From positions 62,001-126,000 of the forward strand of contig CAVSGZ010000010.1 of the NCBI GenBank assembly GCA_963727765.1: a DNA stretch of 64,000 bases. The letters are read 5' to 3'. Shown here one piece after another: positions 1-7,934 of the stretch; positions within the stretch are counted from its first letter, which is position 1, and each line of letters opens with the position of its first letter. Source of the stretch: FEN-299 sp963727765. Its GTDB lineage: Bacteria; Acidobacteriota; Vicinamibacteria; Vicinamibacterales; Fen-181. The notes under the pieces are model-generated. The model was not told the origin of the DNA, did no database searches, and saw only the letters and a list, made by a program, of their open reading frames with translations. The position numbers were made by a program, and so were the translations under genes.

Positions 1-352
1 GGAGCGCTTCCATGTCGCCGACGCGCACCTTCAGCAGCAGGGAGAAATCACCGGTCACGTGGTGGCACTCGAGCACTTCGTCGAGCTTCACCACGCGGCT
101 GAGCAGGGCCGGCTCGTGCTCGGGACGGTCCAGGAACACTTCGACGAAAGCCGTGATCCCGGCGCCCACCGCGGCGCCGTCCACGATCGCCGTCCAGCGG
201 CGAATCACGCCCGAGGCCTCGAGCTTCTTCAGCCGCTCGTGCACCGCTGCCGTCGACAGCCCAACCCGCCGGGCTATCTCCGCCTGCGCGAGCGAGGCAT
301 CGCGCTGGATGTGATGAAGGATCTGGCGGTCCCGCTCGTCGATTGTGGCCAT
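1..352 (-). CDS. Lrp/AsnC-family transcriptional regulator (3' end cut by window edge)
   Basis: Reading leftward from the ATG at 352 gives 117 codons, open to the edge, beginning MATIDERDRQILHHIQRDAS. An AsnC-type winged helix occupies about residues 4-50, with the recognition region ARRVGLSTAAVHERLKKLE. The start of the ligand-binding RAM domain follows (AFVEVFLD, then the CHHVTGDFSLLLKV stretch typical of Lrp proteins). The family binds amino acids and controls amino-acid metabolism, often repressing its own gene. It diverges from an aspartase-like gene, so local control of aspartate deamination is plausible but inferred. A good sigma70-like promoter lies just upstream. The C-terminal third of the protein is outside the window. 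Confidence 0.93.
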   Translation of the reverse strand, partial: MATIDERDRQILHHIQRDASLAQAEIARRVGLSTAAVHERLKKLEASGVIRRWTAIVDGAAVGAGITAFVEVFLDRPEHEPALLSRVVKLDEVLECHHVTGDFSLLLKVRVGDMEAL

Positions 353-377
353 GACGTTTGCTTTCGTTGTCACTGGT

Positions 378-402
378 CGATAATATATTCGGAAGATAAT
401 CG
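378..402. promoter_or_regulatory. imperfect palindrome over the -10 box, possible Lrp operator
   Basis: CGATAAT (378-384) and ATAATCG (396-402) form an inverted repeat with one mismatch around an AT-rich centre. It covers the -10 box and spacer of the lrp promoter and lies about 70 bases upstream of the aspartase-like gene. AsnC/Lrp proteins commonly bind such AT-centred dyads and autoregulate. The assignment is an inference from position. Confidence 0.3.
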
Positions 403-408
403 TGTCAA
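380..408 (-). promoter_or_regulatory. sigma70-like promoter for the Lrp/AsnC gene
   Basis: On the minus strand a -35 TTGACA (403-408) and a -10 TATTAT (380-385) are separated by exactly 17 bases. The initiator should fall near 373, about 20 bases before the ATG at 352. This spacer is also clearly AT-richer than its surroundings. Confidence 0.6.
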
Positions 409-470
409 CCGAACAATCATCGGTCTTCGACATGTTCTCCCGTAACCTGACACCGCCGCCCGTGTAGAAT

Positions 471-1908
471 GTGAGTGTGACTACGCGGCGAGAACACGAC
501 GCCCTCGGCCCGCGCGATCTGCCGGCCGACGCCCTTCACGGCATCCACACCCTCCGCGCCCTCGAGAACTTCGGCCTGCTCGGCCGTCCCGTCCACCCCG
601 CCCTCGCTCGCGCACTCGGGGCCGTGAAGCTGGCGGCGGTTCGGACCAACCGGTCACTGGGCTATTTGGACCGAGACCTCGCCGACGCGCTCGATGCGGC
701 GTGCCGCGAGTTGCTCGATGGCCGCCTCGCGCCGGCCATCGTCGTCGACGCGCTGCAGGGAGGGGCGGGCACCAGCGCCAACATGAACGTCAACGAGGTG
801 CTGGCCAACCGTGCCCTGGACCTACTGGGGGCCCTGCGGGGCGATTACCGGAGGGTCGCGCCAACAGACCACGTCAACCTGCACCAGAGCACCAACGACG
901 TCTTCCCGACCGCCCTGCGCCTGGCTGCCCTGTGGGGGCTCGGGAGCCTCGAGTCGGCCGTCGTTGGGCTGCAGGAGGCCTTCCAGGCCAAGGAGCGGGC
1001 CTTCTCGCACATCGTCAAGATCGGCCGGACCGAGATGCAGGACGCCGTGCTGACGACGCTCGGGCGGGAGATGTCGGCGTACGCCGAGGCGCTCAACCGC
1101 GACCGCTGGCGCCTGGCCAAGTGCGGCGAGCGGCTCCGCGTGGTCAACCTGGGCGGGACGGCAATCGGGACCGGTCTTGCCGCACCGCGCGACTACATCT
1201 TCCGCGTCGTCGATGAGCTGCGCGAGATCACGGGCCTGGGGCTGGCGCGGGCCGAGAACCTCGTCGAGGCCACGCAGAACGCCGACGTCTTCGTGGAGGT
1301 GTCGGGTCTGCTCAAGGCGCTGGCCTCGACGCTCATCAAGATCTGCGGCGACCTCCGGCTGCTGTCGTCCGGGCCCGATGCCGGCCTGGGTGAAATCAGG
1401 CTGCCCGCGCAGCAGGCGGGCTCGAGCATCATGCCCGGCAAGGTGAACCCCGTCGTCCCCGAGGCGGTGACGCAGGCGGCTCTGCTCGCCATCGGCCACG
1501 ACCAGGCGCTGACGATGGCCGTGGCGATGGGGAGCCTGGAGCTGAACCCGTTCCTGCCGCTGGTGGCGCATTGCCTGCTCGAGAGCTTCGACCTGCTGGC
1601 ACGCGCCTGCGAGGCGTTGCGGACGAGGTGCGTGGAAGGGATCGAAGCGGACGAGAGACGATGCCGCCAGCACGTCGAGAACTCGACGGCCAGCGCCACC
1701 GCGCTCGTGCCGCTGCTGGGCTACGAGAAGGTCGGCGAACTGGTTGCCGCCGCGCGGCGCGAGGGGCGTACCGATCAGGAGTGCCGCCATCGACTCGGGG
1801 CTGGTGAGCGCTGCGGAGTTCGACGAGGCCACGAGCCCGGAGGCGGTGTGTCGACTCGGATTCCCTGGCAGGCCGCACGCCGCGAGCCGCGAGCCACGAG
1901 CCGATTAG
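471..1908 (+). CDS. aspA: aspartate ammonia-lyase-like protein, with an apparent +1 frameshift near 1772
   Basis: This is a fumarate-lyase superfamily enzyme; in this family aspartase converts aspartate to fumarate and ammonia. The aspartase-type GIHTLRALENF is at residues 24-34, a GTSANMNVNEV segment near 100, HQSTNDVFPTA near 140, and the signature GSSIMPGKVNP near 317-327. From the GTG at 471 the frame holds to about 1771. There one extra C after GTAC pushes the reading frame into hydF, giving a spurious aspartase-HydF fusion. Removing that base restores GRTIRSAAIDSGLVSAAEFD, the usual aspartase C-terminus, and a TAG at 1906-1908. The last codons (HAASREPRAD) are made of 7-base repeats. 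A GTG at 477 is an alternative start. Aspartases recur beside hydEFG in other anaerobes, probably as partners in [FeFe] maturation physiology. Fumarase activity is less likely given the aspartase-type motifs. Confidence 0.85.
1871..1908. repeat. heptamer tandem repeat at the 3' end of the aspartase-like gene
   Basis: Five consecutive 7-base units occupy 1871-1905 (GGCCGCA, CGCCGCG, AGCCGCG, AGCCACG, AGCCGAT) and are followed by TAG. They encode the non-conserved tail of the aspartase-like protein and lie 3 bases before the hydF ATG. The same unit type (GAGCCGC) recurs at 38598-38618. Confidence 0.75.
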
Positions 1909-1910
1909 CC

Positions 1911-3140
1911 ATGCAACCAACCCCCCGTTCTCTCCGTCTCCACATCGGCCTTTTCGGCCGCCGCAACGTCGGCAAGTCGTCGCTGCTGAACGCGATCACC
2001 CGTCAGCGCGTGTCGATCGTATCGGAGTCCGCGGGCACGACCACCGACCCGGTCGAGAAGCCGATGGAGATGCTGCCGCTCGGGCCGGTGCAGTTTGTCG
2101 ACACGGCCGGCATCGATGATGAGGGGGCGCTCGGCGAGCTGCGGATCGAGCGGACCAAGGCCGTCCTGGACCGCGTCGACCTCGGTGTCGTCGTCAGCGA
2201 GGGGGGCGGATGGGGCGGCTTCGAGGACGCGCTCGTGGGCGAACTCGAGAGCCGGCTCGTGCCCGTGCTGGTCGTCTTCAACAAGTCCGATCTCCGCCAG
2301 CCGGGCGAGGCAGAGCTGGCCGCGCTCGCCCGGACCAGGATTCCGTGGGTGGCCGTGTCGGCGCTGACGGGCGAAGGCGTCGAGAGCGTGCGGGAGGAGT
2401 TGCTGGCGCTCGCGCCGGCCGACTTCTTCGACAGCCGGCGGCTTGTCGCCGACCTCGTGCCGCCGGGCGAGGTGGCGGTGCTCGTCGTGCCGATCGACAA
2501 GGAAGCGCCCAAGGGGCGGCTCATCCTGCCGCAGGTGATGTCGATCCGCGACCTGCTGGACGGGGAATCGATGGCGATGGTGGTCCAGGAGCGCGAGCTG
2601 GGGCGCGCGCTGGCACGGCTGTTGAAGCCGCCCGCGCTCGTGGTCACCGACTCACAGGCGTTCTTGAAGGTGGCGGCAGACGTGCCGGAAGACGTGCCGA
2701 TGACCTCGTTTTCGATCCTGATGGCCAGGTTCCAGGGCGACCTGACCGAGCAGGTGAAAGGCACGCTCGGCATCGAGCGGCTGCGCGGCGGCGACAGAGT
2801 GCTGGTGGCCGAGGCCTGCACGCACCATCCCATCGGCGAGGACATCGGCCGCGTGAAGATCCCGCGCTGGCTCACGCAGTACGTGGGCGCCAAACTCGAC
2901 TTCACGCACGTGCAGGGGCGCGACTTCCCGGTCGACCTGTCGCCGTTCGGGCTGGTCGTCCACTGCGGCAACTGTGTCGGGAATCGGCGGGAGATGATGT
3001 CGCGCATTCACCGGTGCCGGATGGCCGGGGTGCCGATCACCAACTACGGCCTGACCATCGCCTACTCGCTGGGGATCTTCGAGCGGGCGCTCCGGCCCTT
3101 CCCGTCGGCGCTGGAGGCGATCGATGCCGCGCGGGCTTGA
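1911..3140 (+). CDS. hydF: [FeFe] hydrogenase maturation GTPase HydF
   Basis: HydF is the scaffold that assembles the diiron subcluster made with HydE and HydG and delivers it to apo-hydrogenase. The 409-residue protein has an N-terminal Era-like GTPase domain with P-loop GLFGRRNVGKSS (13-24), a DTAG motif and NKSD near 124-127. The C-terminal cluster-binding domain has the HydF-specific C-x-H (C303, H305) and HCGNC (H351, C352, C355) ligands. The ATG at 1911 is chosen because the protein begins right before the P-loop as usual. The preceding aspartase-like gene stops three bases earlier once its frameshift is corrected. hydE overlaps the 3' end by 17 bases, indicating a tightly coupled aspA-hydF-hydE unit. 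Confidence 0.96.
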   Translation: MQPTPRSLRLHIGLFGRRNVGKSSLLNAITRQRVSIVSESAGTTTDPVEKPMEMLPLGPVQFVDTAGIDDEGALGELRIERTKAVLDRVDLGVVVSEGGGWGGFEDALVGELESRLVPVLVVFNKSDLRQPGEAELAALARTRIPWVAVSALTGEGVESVREELLALAPADFFDSRRLVADLVPPGEVAVLVVPIDKEAPKGRLILPQVMSIRDLLDGESMAMVVQERELGRALARLLKPPALVVTDSQAFLKVAADVPEDVPMTSFSILMARFQGDLTEQVKGTLGIERLRGGDRVLVAEACTHHPIGEDIGRVKIPRWLTQYVGAKLDFTHVQGRDFPVDLSPFGLVVHCGNCVGNRREMMSRIHRCRMAGVPITNYGLTIAYSLGIFERALRPFPSALEAIDAARA

Positions 3141-4213
3141 CAGCCTCGATCACGATACGGTCGTGGCCTGGCTGCGCGAGGCCGACCCGGCCGAGCTCGA
3201 GAGACTCTGGGCGCGGGCCGACTTGGTGCGCGCGGCGCACGTCGGCGACGCGGTCCACCTTCGCGGCCTGATCGAGATCAGCAATCACTGCGTCCGCGAC
3301 TGCCTCTACTGCGGCCTCCGCGCCCACTCGGACGGGATTGTCCGCTACCGGATGTCGGCCGAGGAGATCCTTGCGTGCGCGCAGCAGGCGAAGCGCCTCG
3401 GCTACGGCACCGTCGTCATGCAGTCGGGCGAAGACCCCGGCCTGACGCGCGAGTTCATTTCCGGGGTCATCCGGGCGATCAAGTCGGAAACCGGCCTCGC
3501 CGTGACGCTAAGCCTCGGCGAGCGGAGCGACGAGGAGCTTGCGGCGTGGAAGGCCGCCGGCGCCGACCGCTACCTGCTGCGGTTCGAGACGTCGGACTCC
3601 GAGTTGTACCGCCGCATTCATCCGTCACTGCCGAGCAGGGCGTCGGACCGCATCGCGCAGCTGGTCCGGATGCGCGACATGGGCTACGAGACCGGCAGCG
3701 GCGTCATGGTGGGGATTCCCGGCCAGACGTGGGAGATCCTGGCGCGCGACGTCGAGACGTTGCGCGATCTGGACATCGACATGATCGGGATCGGGCCGTT
3801 TCTGCCGAGCCCGCGGACGCCGCTCGGCGGCGCGGGCGCGGCGAAGCTCCGGGCGCCAGCCTTCGAGCAGGTGCCGAACGACGAGCTGACGACGCTGAAG
3901 GTGGTGGCGCTGACGAGACTGGTGTGCCCGGAGGCGAACCTGCCGAGCACGACGGCGCTCTCCACGCTCGACCCGGCGACTGGCCGCGAGCTCGGCCTGA
4001 CGCGCGGCGCGAACATCGTCATGCCCAACCTGACGCCGCCCGAGTACCCGCGTGCTGTACGAGATCTATCCGGGCAAGGCCTGCCTGCACGAGACCGCGG
4101 AGGTGTGCCACGGGTGTCTGCGGGGGCGCATCGCGTCGATCGGCCGCCATGTGGGAACCGGGCCGGGGGGACGGGCGCGTGCCGCAGGCCGACGGCTGAC
4201 GGCTGACGGCTGA
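3124..4213 (+). CDS. hydE: [FeFe] hydrogenase maturase HydE (radical SAM), with an apparent +1 frameshift near 4048
   Basis: HydE is a radical SAM enzyme that works on the iron-cysteine synthon produced by HydG during diiron-site assembly. The SAM-cluster motif CVRDCLYC is at residues 56-63, inside a BioB-like barrel. Near 4044 the sequence GTAC is followed by an extra C. As written, the protein runs into an unrelated tail and stops at 4206. With the base removed it continues EYRVLYEIYPGKACLHETAE and supplies C-x7-C-x2-C, the accessory [4Fe-4S] ligands known in HydE, ending at TGA 4211-4213. Restored length is about 362 residues, normal for HydE. The stop lies in a CGGCTGA repeat that carries stops in all three frames. 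It is translationally coupled to hydF and convergent with the receiver-kinase gene. Confidence 0.93.
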
Positions 4214-4224
4214 TGGCTGACGGC
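4193..4224. repeat. CGGCTGA heptamer repeat: stop codons in all three forward frames
   Basis: CGGCTGA at 4193, 4200 and 4207, then TGGCTGA at 4214 and a partial unit. Because 7 is not a multiple of 3, the embedded TGA falls in each reading frame (4197-4199, 4204-4206, 4211-4213). hydE therefore terminates here whichever frame it is in. Confidence 0.85.
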
Positions 4225-4234
4225 CACTCCTGTG

Positions 4235-5410
4235 TCACGCCTGCGCGAGTGCAGCAGGCGCCCCATCGGCCATCGGCCTTCGGCCCTCAGCCCCCGTGTT
4301 GAGCGTCACGGTGAACCTGCTCCCCACGTTCGGCTCGCTCTGCACGGTGACGTCCCCGCCGTAGAGCTGCGCCAGCTTCTTCACGATTGACAGGCCCAGG
4401 CCGGTGCCGGGGATCGTGCGCGTGCGGTCGTTCTTGATCCGCACGAATTCCTGGAAGAGGCGCGACGCTTCCTCAGCCGAGAGGCCGATGCCGGTGTCGG
4501 CGACCTCGAGGCGCACGCCCCCATCGGTCGGCTCGATCGTCACGTCCACCCGTCCGCGGTCGCGGTTGTATTTCACCGCGTTGCTGACGAGGTTGTTGAA
4601 GAGGATCTCCATCTCTCCGCGATCGGCCACCACCGACACGCTGCCGGGCGCGTGCAGGGCCAGCGCAATGCCCCGCTCGGCAGCCGACTGGGCGGCCGTG
4701 TCGAACGACGCCTGCGCCACCTCCCGCAGGTCCAGTTCGACCATGTCGCGGCGTTTTTGGCCCGACTCGATCCTCGTCAAGTCGAGCAGTTCGGCGATCA
4801 GGCGCCGCATGCCACCCGAGCGGGTCAGCGCCCGCTCGATCACCTGCTGCAGCACCGCGGGATCGGTGCCGGCCGACCCGTCCTTGAGGATCTGAAGATA
4901 CCCCTCGATGGCGGCGAGCGGAGCCTTCAGCTCGTGGCCGAGCACCGAGATGAACTGGAAGCGGACCTGACGCTTCTCCTCGGCCAGCCGGCGCGCCTGC
5001 CGCTGGACCAGCAGGTGCTTGACCGCGCGCCTGATCGTCACGCGCAGTTCGTCGGGCGTGAACGGCTTGGGCAGGAAGTCGTAGGCGCCCTGCTTGGTGG
5101 CGTCGATGGCGGTCTCGAGCGTGGCGTAGGCGGTGATCATCACCGTGAGCGTGTGGTGCCCGCGCTCGTTCATCTGCCTGAGGACGTCGAGCCCGGAGAT
5201 GCCGGGGAGCTTGAGGTCGAGCAGCAGAATGTCGGGCACCGCCTCGGCGATCCGCCCAATCGCCTCTTCGCCTGATTCTGCCGTCTGCACCTCGAAGCCG
5301 ACCGTCGCATCCTCGGGTTCGGTCGCCACGGTGAATGAGCCGAGCACGCGCGCCATCGCCAGCCGCATCCCCGTCTCGTCGTCCACCACGAGCACGCGCA
5401 TCGTTTCCAT
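4235..5410 (-). CDS. response regulator receiver-histidine kinase hybrid
   Basis: This is a 391-residue cytosolic protein with an inverted hybrid order: receiver domain first (acidic pair D10/D11, phospho-acceptor D65, K115), then a HisKA domain with H159 in VLGHELKAPL, then an HATPase domain (FNNLVSNAVKYN, DTGIGL, GTGLGLSIV). It could accept phosphate at D65 and use that to tune its own kinase. No DNA-binding domain is present. It is the last gene of the rex-hnd-sensor operon and follows the single receiver, so it most likely acts in the hydrogen-sensing relay; this is inferred from position. Its extreme C-terminus is composed of 7-base repeat units. An ATG at 5401 is an alternative start. 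Confidence 0.88.
   Translation of the reverse strand: METMRVLVVDDETGMRLAMARVLGSFTVATEPEDATVGFEVQTAESGEEAIGRIAEAVPDILLLDLKLPGISGLDVLRQMNERGHHTLTVMITAYATLETAIDATKQGAYDFLPKPFTPDELRVTIRRAVKHLLVQRQARRLAEEKRQVRFQFISVLGHELKAPLAAIEGYLQILKDGSAGTDPAVLQQVIERALTRSGGMRRLIAELLDLTRIESGQKRRDMVELDLREVAQASFDTAAQSAAERGIALALHAPGSVSVVADRGEMEILFNNLVSNAVKYNRDRGRVDVTIEPTDGGVRLEVADTGIGLSAEEASRLFQEFVRIKNDRTRTIPGTGLGLSIVKKLAQLYGGDVTVQSEPNVGSRFTVTLNTGAEGRRPMADGAPAALAQA
4264..4294. repeat. heptamer repeat inside the 3' end of the receiver-kinase gene
   Basis: Units CATCGGC (4264), CATCGGC (4271), CTTCGGC (4278) and CCTCAGC (4285) follow each other without a break. Read on the minus strand they encode the tail GAEGRRPMADG of the receiver-histidine kinase, which has no counterpart in the HATPase fold. 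Confidence 0.7.
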
Positions 5411-5429
5411 CTGTACCTCTGCCGAGGAT

Positions 5430-5461
5430 CATCAGATAGCGCAGGGCTTCAGCCCTGCGCC
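5430..5461. repeat. REP-like palindromic element, copy 1
   Basis: A 32-base sequence starting CATCAGATAGCGCAGGGC and containing the hairpin GCGCAGGGC-TTCA-GCCCTGCGC. An identical 32-base copy is at 19649-19680. Read on the minus strand it provides the last codons (Ala-Gln-Gly) and the TGA stop of the single-receiver gene. It may also act as a hairpin between that gene and the receiver-kinase. Confidence 0.8.
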
Positions 5462-5853
5462 TTAACCGCCAGCAGCCTCTCGATCTCCCTCTTCAGCTGC
5501 TCGAACCGGATCGGCTTGGCCAGCACCGCGTCGGCGCCGATCCAGGCCCGCTCGGCGGCGCTCGCCGGGTCGAACACGAGGCCTGTCTCGCTGGTCACCG
5601 CCGTGACGAGGATCACCGGCAGGGCTGGCCGCGTGCGCTTGAGGTGGTGCGAGAGGATGAACCCGTCGTCGTGCTGCTCCATCATGAGGTCGAGGATGGC
5701 CAGGTCCGGCGTGAACGTGGAGAGGGCCTCTTCGGCCGCCGCGCGCGTGGTCGCCGTCGCCACCTCGAAGCCGGCGTTCTCGAGCTGGATCCGGTGCTGG
5801 AACAGGAAGTCCTCGTCGTCGTCCACCAGGAGAATCTTGGTCTTCGCGTTCAT
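5449..5853 (-). CDS. single-domain response regulator (receiver only)
   Basis: A CheY-like receiver of 134 residues without an output domain: acidic pocket D11-D13, phospho-acceptor D55 (LAILDLM), Thr in LVTAV, and K113 in LAKPI. Such proteins shuttle phosphate in phosphorelays or bind targets directly. It lies 59 bases downstream of the hydrogenase-like sensor kinase and 38 bases upstream of the receiver-kinase hybrid. The simplest reading is a link between the two kinases, which is inferred. The final codons and the stop lie inside a REP-like palindrome, so the natural C-terminus appears to have been set by that element. Confidence 0.88.
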   Translation of the reverse strand: MNAKTKILLVDDDEDFLFQHRIQLENAGFEVATATTRAAAEEALSTFTPDLAILDLMMEQHDDGFILSHHLKRTRPALPVILVTAVTSETGLVFDPASAAERAWIGADAVLAKPIRFEQLKREIERLLAVKAQG

Positions 5854-5912
5854 AGGTCCCTTGACTCTTCACCTACCGGGCCGTCACGGCTCGGCCAGGC
5901 TCCTCTCCGACT

Positions 5913-7934
5913 TCAGGCGGCCGTCAGGCCCGTCGCCATGGCTTCCTCCCGGTGGCGCGGCAGGACCACGGTGAACGTGGTGCCTGTCGGCCCCGTGGCC
6001 GGGTCGGCGTTCGACTGCACCTTGATGTCGCCGCGGTGCATTTTGACGATGCCGTAACTGACGGCCAGGCCGAGGCCGGTGCCCTTGCCAACCCCCTTGG
6101 TCGTGAAGAACGGCTCGAACAGCTTCGAGAAGTGCTCGGGCGGAATGCCGACGCCGGTGTCGCCGACGATGACGCGCACGCGATGCGGCTCGTCCTCGGT
6201 GCGGATGGTGAGCCGGCCGCCGTTCGGCATCGCGGCGAACGCGTTGCTGATCAGGTTCACCAGCACTTGCGTGATCTGATCTGGATCGACCTCAACGAGC
6301 GGGTCGTGCTCGGCATGCTCGACCTCGATCTCCACGCCGATCGGGTGCGCGACGCCGCGAAGGCCGCGCTGCACCAGGTCCTGGAGCGAGACGTTCTGGT
6401 GCTCCACCTTGTTCTGGCGGGCGAAGTCGAGCAGGCCGGCGACGATCTTCTTGCAGCGGTCCGCCTGCTCGACGACCATCGACAGGTCGTCGCGGTACTC
6501 GGGCTTGTCGCCGAGCTGCTCCTGCAGGAAGTGCGAGTACATGATGACGACGCCGAGCGGGTTGTTCACCTCGTGCGCGATGCCGGCGGCGAGCTGGCCC
6601 ATGCTGGCCAGCTTCTCGGAGCGCACGAGGGCGACCTGGGCGTTGGCCAGTTCCTCGTTCGACCGCCCCAGCTCGTGCACCGTGTTCCGCAGGTGCTCGA
6701 TGCTGTGCGGCAGGCACATCTCCGGTTCGGCAAGGCCGCGGTAGATGGCGCTCGCCAGCTCACGGCAGCTCGAGTAGCCGCACGCCCCGCAGTTGAGTTC
6801 GTTGGTCGGATCGGGCTTGCCCAGGTCGGTGAGCAGCCGCTGGAGCTCCTGCGGCGAGGGCACCGGCAGGCGCATGTCCTTCGAGTTGTACCGCCGCGTG
6901 AGATCGACGTCGGCGAACGACGCGATCCGCCTCTCCCACGCCGCCTCGTCGCTGCCGGCGATGCGGTTGCGCACGAACTGGCTGACGCGGGCGCGCCGGC
7001 CGAAGTGGGGCAGGTCCGAACTCATGCCGGGGCCCATCGTGCAGCCCCTGCAGAAGAGCACCTCGAGCAGCCGCGTGTCCATGAGGCCGGACTCGGCCTC
7101 CTTGATGGCCTGCGCGAACTCGGCCGGCCCCTCGGCCACCATCACGTGGCCGGTGACCAGGTCCTCCTGAATGCCGGCCACCTGCAGCATGCCGCCGCTG
7201 ATTGGAAACAGCGCGCCGCCGCGGCTGTGCGGAGGGTCGAACTCGCTCGGTTCGACGGCCGTGGAATCGACGCCGTGGGCGGCGATCATCTGGCGCAGCT
7301 CGGCAAACGTCAGCGCCTCGTCCACCTCGCCGTCCATCTCTGCCGTCTCGCGTTTCTTGGCGATGCACGGGCCGACGAAGACGATCTTCAGGCTCCGGCC
7401 GTGGTCGCGCCTGAGGAGGCGCGCGGTGGCCACCATGGGGGACACGATGGGCGCGAGCGCAGAGGTGAGGTCGGGGAAGTAGCGCTCGACGTAGCCCACC
7501 ACCGACGGGCACGTCGTGGCCACCCACAGCCGCTCGGAGTCGCGCGAGGCGAGGCGGCGGTATTCGAGCGCGACCAGCTCGGCGCCGAACGCCACTTCGT
7601 GCACCGCGTCGAACCCGAGGGCGCGCAGCGTCCCGACCACCGACCGGTAGTCGAGGTCGATGAACTCGGCCGGGAAGCTCGGGGCGACAATCGCCACCAC
7701 CCGGTCAGGACCGGCGAGCAGCGCCTCGACGTCCTCCACCGCCGACACCACGCGCTTGGCCGACTGCGTGCACACCTTGACGCAGACGCCGCAGCCGATG
7801 CACCGCTCCGGGAGCACCTGCGCTCGGAGGTCGGCGATGCGGATCGCCTTGGCCGGGCATTCGCGGACGCACTGGTAGCAGACGCGGCAGCGTTCGCCGA
7901 TGGTGGAGACGAGAGGCGTGAGTTCGCGGTTCAT
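5913..7934 (-). CDS. hydS: [FeFe]-hydrogenase-like H2 sensor fused to a histidine kinase (group C, histidine-kinase-linked)
   Basis: The 673-residue protein has four parts. An N-terminal 2[4Fe-4S] ferredoxin domain has C16/19/22/26 and C45/48/51/55. An [FeFe] hydrogenase H-cluster domain spans about 80-345, with segments TTCPSVV, GPCIAKKRE and FCRGCTMGPGM that retain the four cluster cysteines. A further [4Fe-4S] domain (CGACGYSSC) lies near 380. The HisKA/HATPase kinase has GIAHEVNNPLG, DTGVGIP and GTGLGLAVSYG. The first H-cluster motif departs from the catalytic TSCCPGW: a Thr precedes the ligand Cys. Modified active sites are a known trait of sensory hydrogenases. It overlaps hndD by 4 bases. 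The likely role is reading H2 or redox state and signalling to the two receivers downstream. Confidence 0.9.
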   Translation of the reverse strand: MNRELTPLVSTIGERCRVCYQCVRECPAKAIRIADLRAQVLPERCIGCGVCVKVCTQSAKRVVSAVEDVEALLAGPDRVVAIVAPSFPAEFIDLDYRSVVGTLRALGFDAVHEVAFGAELVALEYRRLASRDSERLWVATTCPSVVGYVERYFPDLTSALAPIVSPMVATARLLRRDHGRSLKIVFVGPCIAKKRETAEMDGEVDEALTFAELRQMIAAHGVDSTAVEPSEFDPPHSRGGALFPISGGMLQVAGIQEDLVTGHVMVAEGPAEFAQAIKEAESGLMDTRLLEVLFCRGCTMGPGMSSDLPHFGRRARVSQFVRNRIAGSDEAAWERRIASFADVDLTRRYNSKDMRLPVPSPQELQRLLTDLGKPDPTNELNCGACGYSSCRELASAIYRGLAEPEMCLPHSIEHLRNTVHELGRSNEELANAQVALVRSEKLASMGQLAAGIAHEVNNPLGVVIMYSHFLQEQLGDKPEYRDDLSMVVEQADRCKKIVAGLLDFARQNKVEHQNVSLQDLVQRGLRGVAHPIGVEIEVEHAEHDPLVEVDPDQITQVLVNLISNAFAAMPNGGRLTIRTEDEPHRVRVIVGDTGVGIPPEHFSKLFEPFFTTKGVGKGTGLGLAVSYGIVKMHRGDIKVQSNADPATGPTGTTFTVVLPRHREEAMATGLTAA

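Noticed and set aside
471..3140. A single 889-residue aspartase-HydF fusion protein
   Set aside because: The joining segment (about residues 435-480) is unlike either family. One base removed at the GTAC site restores a normal aspartase end and stop three bases before a proper hydF ATG.
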